From: a virus
Length of the DNA stretch: 26,680 nt
Virus record (IMG/VR): IMGVR_UViG_3300024999_000339
Span: 1-26,680 of that record
Reading direction: 5' to 3' (one strand)
The stretch's first letter is position 1, and each line of letters begins with the position of its first letter. The notes below the pieces were generated by a model. The model was not told the origin of the DNA and did no database searches. It saw nothing but the letters and a program-made list of their open reading frames with translations. Below, in pieces: positions 1 to 8,400 of this stretch. The translations under genes were made by a program, and so were the position numbers.

Positions 1-87
1 GAGAAGTCCTTTGAAAAGAAAAAGAACTTGATGATTGATCAAATACAAGGTAAGGTCTATCCGTCATTTCCAACGGTGGTGTGGTGA
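1..87 (+). CDS. C-terminal end of an upstream phage gene (partial)
   Basis: Reading from base 1 gives an open frame of 28 codons ending in TGA at 85-87. The visible peptide is basic and helical at first (EKSFEKKKNLMIDQIQGK) and ends in a hydrophobic tail (PSFPTVVW). Its stop overlaps the ATG of the next gene by one base (TGATG), so the two are probably translationally coupled and belong to the same virion operon. By position it could be a head-tail connector or another small structural protein, but too little is visible to assign a function. Confidence 0.6.
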   Translation, partial: EKSFEKKKNLMIDQIQGKVYPSFPTVVW

Positions 88-1793
88 TGTCTGAGAAGTT
101 ACTATACGAGGTTAAGGATATGTCTGGAGGCTTGAACGTTGGCACCAGACCTCATTTAATTAGAGATAATGAAGTTCAGGATTGTCAAAACATTGACTTA
201 TTACCGGGCCAGGCGGCAACGTGTGATGGATACGGATTGTTAAATTCCTTGTCGGCAGAAAGAATCTATAACTATGCTAAGAGAGACGGAACAGTTCAAC
301 TTGTCCAGCAAGTAGCAGATAAATTATATATTGATGGAACCTTAGTGAAGTCCGGCATTGTCGGGCTTCTTTCTTTTGAGACGTATCAGAATTTATTATT
401 TTGCACTAACATTGAAACATCTTTTATTTGGAACGGGCTTATATCGGTATGGGGAATAGAAAAGCCTGGGACAACCTGTACAGCAACGGTGTCAGGTGAT
501 GCTGGATTACCAAATGAGGGACGTTCGTATTACGTAACTTTTGTTAACGATCGAGGTCAAGAAAGTAATCCTTCTCCTGCTTCCAATACTGTCTCTCCTT
601 CGTTAAAAAAGGTTGACCTAACAGATATACCAACTGGTGAATCAAATACCGCCAAACGGAGGATATACGCCTATGCGACCATTGGTAGTACAACAGGAAC
701 ATGGTTGCTCGTCGAGATAGCGGATAACACAACAACAACGTATACCGACAACATGTCCGGTAGTTCTCTTATTATTGGTAATGCTTTAGAGACTGATAAT
801 GATCCACCTACTAAGTCTAGTTATATCTTAGAGCATAAGAACCGGCTGTTCTTGGCACAGGGTTCCTTCCTTTACTTCTCCAAGCTGAATAAGCCAGAAT
901 CATTCCCTTTGTCTAACTACATCCCCTGTAATGATGGAGGTGATAGGATCACTGGTATAAAAGTCCTAAATGATTGGGTTGTAATTTTAAAGGAACGCTC
1001 GATTCAAATGCTCTCCGTGGAAGGTGAACCGTCTTCTTGGAATTTCAAGACGATTAATGATAGTCGGGGGTGCCCTTATCCGGAAACTATTCAACTTTTG
1101 GACAACAATATAATCTTCATGGGCGTTGATGACCTATATCAGATCCAACCAACTTTGGTTCAGGACGAGAGAAGCATAGTCCCAGTTGGTACGAGGATTG
1201 AAAGCCTTCTGGTCAATGAGTCATCCCCCATCAGTGTTGACTATGACGGAAGGTATTGGCTAAAGATCAGTAAGTCAATCATAATCTACGATTATAGAAG
1301 GAATTACTTCACAAAGTATGTCTTTCCTGATGTTCCGAAGTCCTTTTGTGTGACAACTGCTAATAAACTTCTTTTTGGCACAATCAAGGGAACTATGCAG
1401 TACGGAATGAGCAAAAACTTTAATGGCGTAGCAATTAGCTCATTTGTTGTTGGTAAGGACTTCGATATGGGTAGTCGTAGTAGAATGAAAAAAATCAGGA
1501 AGATATTTGTTTATTATCGCAAGGAGACTGTTAGTGATAGTATGTATGTCCAATTCGGTACGGACAAGGTTGGTTATGGAGATAAATTAACAATAGGACT
1601 AGCTAATGGGTACATGGAATGGGGTCCTAATAGCCTGTGGGGTAGACTATGGGGAGGACAATCGTCTCCGGGTCAAGAGTCTCAAACAATATTTCAGAAA
1701 GATAATTACTTTAGAGTGAAGATGGGAAGCGATTCTATTCCTTCTCAGTTTTACGGGTTTGGAATTATCTACAAAATAAAACGAATTAGGTAG
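87..1793 (+). CDS. Virion protein, nozzle / packaged-DNA-stabilisation-like
   Basis: A protein of 568 residues. I start it at the ATG at 87 rather than the in-frame GTG at 81, because the ATG overlaps the upstream stop and has a GGTGGT purine stretch ahead of it. The opening (DMSGGLNVGTRPHLIRDNE, then a run of N, G and D residues and DGYG) is the pattern that starts many Firmicutes podovirus tail proteins. The middle has the recurring form 'NRLFLAQ...LYFSK...PESFP...IPCNDGGDRITGIK', followed by 'RGCPYPETIQ' and 'FMGVDDLYQI'. These patterns occur in proteins annotated as stabilisation or tail-nozzle proteins, comparable in role to T7 gp12 or P22 gp10, which close the DNA channel below the portal. 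No signal peptide or membrane segment is seen. The place just before fibre and ejection genes agrees with this role. The assignment is from patterns and position, not from a search. Confidence 0.6.
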   Translation: MSEKLLYEVKDMSGGLNVGTRPHLIRDNEVQDCQNIDLLPGQAATCDGYGLLNSLSAERIYNYAKRDGTVQLVQQVADKLYIDGTLVKSGIVGLLSFETYQNLLFCTNIETSFIWNGLISVWGIEKPGTTCTATVSGDAGLPNEGRSYYVTFVNDRGQESNPSPASNTVSPSLKKVDLTDIPTGESNTAKRRIYAYATIGSTTGTWLLVEIADNTTTTYTDNMSGSSLIIGNALETDNDPPTKSSYILEHKNRLFLAQGSFLYFSKLNKPESFPLSNYIPCNDGGDRITGIKVLNDWVVILKERSIQMLSVEGEPSSWNFKTINDSRGCPYPETIQLLDNNIIFMGVDDLYQIQPTLVQDERSIVPVGTRIESLLVNESSPISVDYDGRYWLKISKSIIIYDYRRNYFTKYVFPDVPKSFCVTTANKLLFGTIKGTMQYGMSKNFNGVAISSFVVGKDFDMGSRSRMKKIRKIFVYYRKETVSDSMYVQFGTDKVGYGDKLTIGLANGYMEWGPNSLWGRLWGGQSSPGQESQTIFQKDNYFRVKMGSDSIPSQFYGFGIIYKIKRIR

Positions 1794-1804
1794 GTGGCAT
1801 AACC

Positions 1805-3784
1805 TTGGCAATGATACAAAATATAACCAGAGCTAATAACTTCGTTAATGGTACGCCTGCTGACGCTGAAGCTGTAGATGCTGACTTTGATGCACTCTAC
1901 GAAAAGTTGTCTGAAATATTATATGCGTTTAGTAGCGCGTCGATAGGGGAAAGCATTGCTGAAAAGATGAATTGTGCCCCGATTGACGGACTTATTGACG
2001 GTACTATTTACGAAAAGCTGGCTGACATTAAAAGCCAGCTTGGCATTGCGGTTACAGGTACGATACCCAATTCAAGCCTAGAAGCAACTAAGCTAGTTAT
2101 TGAGCTACAAAGATTCCTTAAAAGCACGCGCAAGGAAAATGCAAACACCATGGCTGTCCACGATAAAAACGGACTAGCTATCCCAGGTACGAATAATATT
2201 TATGACTTATTAGATAATACGAACTCGTATTCTTGTGGTAAGCTAGATGCTACAAAGACCATGACAACTATTGCATTGAGCGTTGGAGCTACCAGTATAA
2301 CAGTGGATGACGCGACCGGAATCGTAGTTAATAATGAGTACACTATTCAGCAATCCGATAAGATGCAAAGTTTTATAGTAACCTCAGTATCTGGAAAAGT
2401 ACTCACCGTCCCTGCATTAGTAAATCCGTTCGGAGTCGGTGCTATTGTGTATCGATCCAACGTTATACTCGATCAAGGAAGAATGGTATTCGGAACCGTG
2501 AGGAGCGCAAATTTCCCTGTCAAGATAACTGACCCATCATTACTTCCTGCAGGGACAGTCAATGGGGTTGCCTATTCTCCTGATGGTAAGTGGCTTGCTG
2601 TAGCCAGTGGTTCAACTCCATATCTAATTCTCTATAAAAGAACAGGAGATGTATTCCTAAAACAGCCAGACCTTGATGGAAAACCAACGTCTGATTGTTA
2701 CTGCGTTGCTTTCTCGAAAAATGGAAAATACTTCACAGTTGGAACTAGTGGTTCAACGACTTCTCATTATAAAATATCAGGTGATGTATTTACTAAGCTC
2801 ACTCGACCTGTATCTTATCCTGCAGGAACAGTATATGGTGCTGACTACTCAGAGGACGGAACATATCTAGCCCTTTCCCAATCCTCATCCCCGTATTTGG
2901 TAATCTATAAAATAGACGATGTTGTTTTTACTAAGCTTGCTGACCCTGAGACTAAACCAACTGCGACATGCCACGGCATTAAATTTTCTCATAATGGAAT
3001 TTATCTTGCCGTATCGTCGGACGCTTCTCCCTATGTGTTCGTTTATAAAAGAACAGGAGATGTTTTCGATAAGATTAGTAATCCTGAATCATTACCAACT
3101 GGTGATGGTGACGCATTGTCATGGGGAAAAAACGATGAGTATTTAGCGGTAGCGCACGAAGTAACTCCGTTCGTTACGATTTACAAAAGGACATCAGACA
3201 CTTTTGCCAAACTAGCTAACCCATCAGTCCTGCCCACTGGAAATGCGTTCGGTGCGGACTTTAGTAAGGATGGCAGCTACCTAGCGATAGCTCACGCGGT
3301 TACTCCTTTTGTCACGATGTATGACAGGCTAAATGATACGTTCTCTGCCCTCCCTAACCCAATTTCTCTACCAGCAGACGATGCGAAGTGCGTTACATTT
3401 GGCCTTGATGATTCGTTTCTAACAATTGGTCATGATACTAATCCCTATATATCAACGTATAAATGCGGAACAAAGGTTGCTAATATTGATGTTCGGTATA
3501 ACGTAGTCCCTGTTGATCCGACAAAGGAAGTCTACGCATGGGTTCACCATGAAAAAGACACCAGTTTTAATATTACGCCTACGCTATCAATCGTTGACTC
3601 TGGAAGCGATGAACTATATGCATCAATGGCGCTGAGTACTACAGAAGTAAACGACAATCTGATTATGGATTCAGTAAGAGGTTCTGCTTCTTTATCGAAA
3701 AGTAAGGTTACGTTTAAAATGGCGATCGCTAAAGGAGTAAACGTAGATAAGGCTATTACTAAAATACTTGGCTCAGTGGTTTAA
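1805..3784 (+). CDS. Tail protein with seven-blade WD40-like propeller
   Basis: A protein of 659 residues. The TTG at 1805 is preferred over the ATG at 1811, because AGGTGG at 1792-1797 lies seven bases before it. The N-terminus (NFVNGTPADAEAVDADFDAL) has the 'NGTPADA..VDADF' form common at the virion-binding end of phage fibre proteins. Residues 252-556 hold seven repeats of about 46 residues. Each has a 'F/Y-S-x-D/N-G-x-Y-L-A-V' strand, a 'SPY/TPF...V-YK' strand and a 'DVF-x-K-L-x-x-P' turn, which predicts a closed beta-propeller. The last 100 residues are a separate region with no recognised motif. A receptor-binding or adaptor role in the tail is inferred. It sits between the nozzle-like gene and the ejection-type proteins. 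Confidence 0.65.
   Translation: MAMIQNITRANNFVNGTPADAEAVDADFDALYEKLSEILYAFSSASIGESIAEKMNCAPIDGLIDGTIYEKLADIKSQLGIAVTGTIPNSSLEATKLVIELQRFLKSTRKENANTMAVHDKNGLAIPGTNNIYDLLDNTNSYSCGKLDATKTMTTIALSVGATSITVDDATGIVVNNEYTIQQSDKMQSFIVTSVSGKVLTVPALVNPFGVGAIVYRSNVILDQGRMVFGTVRSANFPVKITDPSLLPAGTVNGVAYSPDGKWLAVASGSTPYLILYKRTGDVFLKQPDLDGKPTSDCYCVAFSKNGKYFTVGTSGSTTSHYKISGDVFTKLTRPVSYPAGTVYGADYSEDGTYLALSQSSSPYLVIYKIDDVVFTKLADPETKPTATCHGIKFSHNGIYLAVSSDASPYVFVYKRTGDVFDKISNPESLPTGDGDALSWGKNDEYLAVAHEVTPFVTIYKRTSDTFAKLANPSVLPTGNAFGADFSKDGSYLAIAHAVTPFVTMYDRLNDTFSALPNPISLPADDAKCVTFGLDDSFLTIGHDTNPYISTYKCGTKVANIDVRYNVVPVDPTKEVYAWVHHEKDTSFNITPTLSIVDSGSDELYASMALSTTEVNDNLIMDSVRGSASLSKSKVTFKMAIAKGVNVDKAITKILGSVV
2558..3472 (+). 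repeat. Seven tandem propeller-blade coding repeats
   Basis: The DNA coding for the propeller consists of seven units of roughly 137 bases. They are diverged at DNA level but keep short perfect matches. For example, the 20-mer TATAAAAGAACAGGAGATGT occurs at 2633 and again at 3044, 411 bases apart, which is three blades. Such repeats can gain or lose blades by recombination. Confidence 0.75.
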
Positions 3785-3796
3785 GGAGGCGGAACG

Positions 3797-5437
3797 ATGC
3801 CAACTACAGCTTATTATTCTAACGATGAGGATTTAGCAAGTGGCAGAAAATACCTTGGTGGAGATGTTAATTACATCAAGTGGACACCCGGGACGAGAAT
3901 CAAGAAGGGGCAGCTAGGATTAGGTGGCAACGCTGTAATTCCAAACTCTGCTTATTATGGCGGTCAAGCATTGGGCGGGTACGATGCAGAAGGAACAGCT
4001 AATGAAATACAGAAATACCAAGGATTGAACAACGCAACAGCAACGGCGAATCTTCAATATGCTCCACAGATTAACCCTATTAGTTCTAAGATTCAAGGGA
4101 TACAGGCTTCGATGGCTGATGCTGCACGACAAGCAGAAGCGCAAAGATTAGCGGCGAATAACCTATCCTTGGACAATGTTAATCAAATTAGAAGACTACA
4201 GGATAGCAACAGGGGACGCACGAATGAGACGATGAATACTCGTGGTTTAATGAATTCTGGCATAAATGATTATGCTCAAGGTCAGATTAATGCCGCCGAG
4301 GGTGCAGGGTTACGGAATAACCAAGCTCAGTTATCTCAGACGCTCAAGGGTATTCAGGATTGGTTGAGTGGCGTGCAACAGACCGGACAGGGCAATGTTG
4401 CTGACTTAGAGTCTCAAAAGGCCGGATTGTTGGCACAGGTTCCACAGTTGGCACAGAGTATTTATGATAAGCAACAAAGTGACGCTGCGGCTGCAAAATT
4501 TGAGCAAGATCAAGCTATAGCCAAGTTAATGGGCATTTATCAAGGTGCCCCAACGTTGGCTGGTCAGGAATTTACTAGAGCTGGACAACAAGCTGATAGG
4601 ACTTTTGGACTACAAGAAGGAGAGTTACTTGGTAACTATCAAGGACTTCCAACTTTAGGAAGAGAGAGGATGAATCAGGATGTTAATCAGTTCTATCAAA
4701 AACAGGCGCAAGATGAAAGTCAATTTGGACGCTCTAATGCAATAGCACAACAAAGGGCTAATTATGATACAGAAGTCTCAACTGGTGGTGGAATTGTTAG
4801 TGGTGGAAGTATGCCTAAGGAATATAGTGCGTGGGTAAATGATGCTGCTACACAAAACGGTATCCCCCCTGCTATTCTCGCAGGACTTATTGAGGCAGAA
4901 TCTAGTTGGAATCCAACTGCAGTTAATAAGACTTCGGGCGCAACAGGATTAGGGCAATTCCTAAAGACTACAGGCGACGAAGAAGGCGTTAACAGAACGG
5001 ATGCTAAATCATCTATTTATGGCGCTGCTGCTTATCTTGCAAAACGCATACAGCAAGCAGGTTCGTTAGAGGGCGGAGTAAAAGGCTACGGAGAGGGCAC
5101 AGATGAATATCTCCAAAGGGTGCTGGCTAAGGCTAAGAATTATACAGTGAGTCAAGGAACTGCGGTTAAGTCTGACAAAAAAACTGACTCCGAGAGAACT
5201 AGGGCAGCAACCGCAGACGCGATTACGGCAATTCAACGCGATGCCCCTAACATGACAAGGGCTGAATTTGAGAACGCTATGAATAGTATAAAAGCCCAGT
5301 TTATTAATGATGGCGTTGATCTAAGAACGGTTCAAGATGTCATTGATAGCGTGAAAACAAAAGATGAATTAGAGGCAGAACAACAAACGGTTAATACGGA
5401 AGATAAGCCATGGTGGAGTAAGTTGTTGGGGGGATAA
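3797..5437 (+). CDS. Ejection-type virion protein with lytic transglycosylase domain
   Basis: A protein of 546 residues; ATG at 3797 is preceded by AAGGAGG. The first ~330 residues are rich in Q, A and N, probably helical, with no known motif, and resemble an internal virion or scaffold-like stretch. Residues ~343-425 form an SLT-type (soluble lytic transglycosylase, lysozyme-like) domain. It contains 'NGIPPAILAGLIEAESSWNP', where the glutamate of the ES pair (about E368) is the expected catalytic residue, then 'SGATGLGQF' and 'IYGAAAYLAKRI'. A Lys/Asp-rich helical tail follows. The family cleaves the glycan strand of peptidoglycan. In a virion operon this usually means local wall digestion during DNA entry, as for T7 gp16. 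The next gene starts three bases after its stop, so the two products are probably made together. Confidence 0.8.
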   Translation: MPTTAYYSNDEDLASGRKYLGGDVNYIKWTPGTRIKKGQLGLGGNAVIPNSAYYGGQALGGYDAEGTANEIQKYQGLNNATATANLQYAPQINPISSKIQGIQASMADAARQAEAQRLAANNLSLDNVNQIRRLQDSNRGRTNETMNTRGLMNSGINDYAQGQINAAEGAGLRNNQAQLSQTLKGIQDWLSGVQQTGQGNVADLESQKAGLLAQVPQLAQSIYDKQQSDAAAAKFEQDQAIAKLMGIYQGAPTLAGQEFTRAGQQADRTFGLQEGELLGNYQGLPTLGRERMNQDVNQFYQKQAQDESQFGRSNAIAQQRANYDTEVSTGGGIVSGGSMPKEYSAWVNDAATQNGIPPAILAGLIEAESSWNPTAVNKTSGATGLGQFLKTTGDEEGVNRTDAKSSIYGAAAYLAKRIQQAGSLEGGVKGYGEGTDEYLQRVLAKAKNYTVSQGTAVKSDKKTDSERTRAATADAITAIQRDAPNMTRAEFENAMNSIKAQFINDGVDLRTVQDVIDSVKTKDELEAEQQTVNTEDKPWWSKLLGG

Positions 5438-5440
5438 CGT

Positions 5441-8400
5441 ATGGGTTACGATTTAATCAGTGCTGGTAAAAAGAAAACTAATACTAGCAACGGATATGAC
5501 TTGATGCAGTATGTTAAGCAACCTCCGGCAACTACACAGCCTGAGTTCTACGAAAATGCCACTCCTGACTATACGAAATATCTGACTACTTCACATGCCG
5601 TTAGTTCGCCTGTTGTTCAACCTACTCAGCCCTCAACGTGGGATCAAGTAAAAGCGGGAGACATTAAGGGTATACTTAATCAAGTAGGATTAGGTTTATC
5701 TCAAGGACTAGCCAATACCGGGGCAGCAAAGCAGAATGTAGACATTGCTAATATGCTGACGAATAATCCATTACCGGGTATGGCTGATATAGGTAGGCAA
5801 CAACTAGCTGGGATACAAACTAATCAGGAATATTTAAAAGCGAATCCCGCCGAGTCTCTTCCTGCAATTATTGGGAAAGAAATTCCTAGCTTGCCTTTGT
5901 GGATGGCTGGTGAGGGAGCAGTTGGTGCGTTGGGCAAGGGTATAGGTAAATTGTTCCCCTCTGTTATTCCGGCTGCCGAGAAGGTTGGTTCTAGGATTCC
6001 TAGTTTTATCAAGGGTGGTTTGACTGACGCGGCGGCTTACGGCGGAGTAGTAGCACCTACGCAGAATATCCAAGAAGGCGGTAGTATTCGGGATCTTCTT
6101 GAGCGAGAGAAGCAGATTCCGAACATTGCATTAGGTGGTGTAGCCGCAAGGGGAGCGTTTAAAGGAATAGGTGAAGGGGCTAAACTTGGTAAAGATGTAC
6201 TTGGAGAAGGTGGTTCACTCAAGCAAGCATTGGAATTAAGGAAGCTTAATATTCCTGAAATAAAGTCTAATCCTCTTGAGGATGTGCAAAACGCTTACAA
6301 AACAACTTTTTCTCTTCAAGATATTAAATCTGCCAATCCTGTCAATCGTTCGGTTCAGCGCGGGACAGAGTTAGGAACATTGAGGGTTAGTGATAGGATT
6401 ACCCCTCAATATAAAGCTAGGCAATCTGAATTGACGGATGCGTTCAAGGATCTCCCTATAGGTTCTACGAAGACCCCATTGGCACGTAATACCTTGCAGG
6501 AGAACATTGATAGCAGTATGGGTATTTCTAAGCCTACAGAGGTCTATCAGGGCTTAGATGCCTTTGGAAAACCCTTGCAGAATTATAAACTTAACACCGA
6601 TGCCAAGAATACCATAGCCGAGATTACGGATAAGATGGATAAGAAGGTTCAAGATATAGCTAAATCCATGAGGCAAGCAGATGGGCAAACTAAGGTTGAC
6701 TCTATCCGTAGTCAGGTTAAGGCTAGAGGTGGTATTAAGCAGGGAAACGCCGACATATTCGAAGAACAGAAAGTCATACCAAACTGGATTCGCAATGATA
6801 AGGGCGGCATGGCCCTAGATCAGATGGCAGACGAAATGAAGATGTCAGCTGATGAGTTATTGAGGGCTATAGATGATTCGGCGTATAGCAAAAAAGATTA
6901 TATCACCGAGGCTTATCGTGTAGCGTACAAGGACCCTGAGTATCAGGCGTTGAGCAATACGTTGGACAAGTTGAAGGCTGATTCGCAAGGTAAGGTAAAA
7001 TTACTTCGTAAGGATAAAATAACCACTCCCGATGATTTCCCATTTCCCATTAAGGATATTCCAATAATTCGTTATCAGAAAGAAGTTGGTCCGGCAACAT
7101 ATTCTGACCTAAGGGGAGGAACTTGGTATAACAGAGTAGACAATGTGCATGGCGAAAACACTGGTTACAATGCCGATGATAGCGCTGTCGGAGGGATGAA
7201 TAAATTAGCAGAGAATTATACTCCCAAAAAACCATTGTTGGTTAAGGATACGGAATCTGCTGGTGCAGGGGATGCCGCAATCAGGGCGATTAAGGGCGAG
7301 AAATATTTAGATGATGTTTATGAGGCATACTTTGATGGTCAGGAATCAATCAATACATTGCTTAGTAAGTTTGGTATTCCTGAACAAGAAGCAACCTTAT
7401 TAATGAAACATCCCGAACAGCCTCAAGTCTTATTGGATCGCGTTGGAACTGAGTTGGCGAAACAAAATGGCTACGATTCCATAGTCCATACTACCCCTAA
7501 TGGATTGTATGCCGAGATTGTCAAGTTAGATAGTTCACCCGGTAGAATAAAGGCTATTGATGGTCCTATCAAGCTCAAACCACGCGAACTAACTCCAAAA
7601 ACTACACCTGAAATACTCCCAATAGAATCATTTAAAAGACTGAAACCTTCAGGTAGCTTACCTGTAGATGAAGTTCCTAGACCTGTCAAGAAACTTACTC
7701 CTGTAGCTAAGGAGAAGTTGATTTGGACTAATAAGGATGGTATAGGGAGTTCTGGTGCAAAGATGAAGGATATTCCTAAGAGGGGAGAAGTTCCGGGTAA
7801 ATTGGAGGTTGGTCCTGCCAAGGTTGAGGGTGCGAAGATTGGTGATGGGATGGATCCGAAGTTGGTTTCGTCCCGTAAAGTAGTAAACGAGGATGTCTTT
7901 TGGAATAAGGTTAAATCGCAATCTAAGTGGCAAGGTGACATTCCGTCCTTACAGGAAGGCATTAAATCAGGACAGGTAAATATCGACGAACTTCCCCCTG
8001 AAATGGCTAAGGAAGTCAGATTGAAAATGAACTTGCAGATGTTCGGTGCTTCAGCAGATCCTTCTCTTCCTGAACCTCAAAGTAAGATAATTATCGGCAA
8101 GCAAAAGGAAAAAATAAACTTTAAAAATGCTTGGGATAAATTTTATACAGCCATTGTTAATACTCAGCAACCTATCGCTAATGCTGCCAAAGTTACTGGG
8201 TCGGATATAGGGAAGTTGGCAAGTAATACGAAGAACGTTAGCGGTATTATTGACCACAATTTCTTAACAGCATTAGTTGATAAGCAGGGTAATAAAGTTG
8301 GGGAATCTTTAAAGTCAACTGTGGAAGCTATCCCCAAGGGGCAGGAAGAAAAGTTCTGGACCTATATGTCTCAAAGGCATAATATCGACAGGGCAAGGCA

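Noticed and set aside
7471-7962. Minus-strand open frame of 163 codons inside the giant gene, and a similar one of 166 codons at 9130-9630
   Set aside because: Both lie wholly inside a strongly supported plus-strand gene, show no recognisable domains and have compositions expected of antisense frames (rich in L, S, P).
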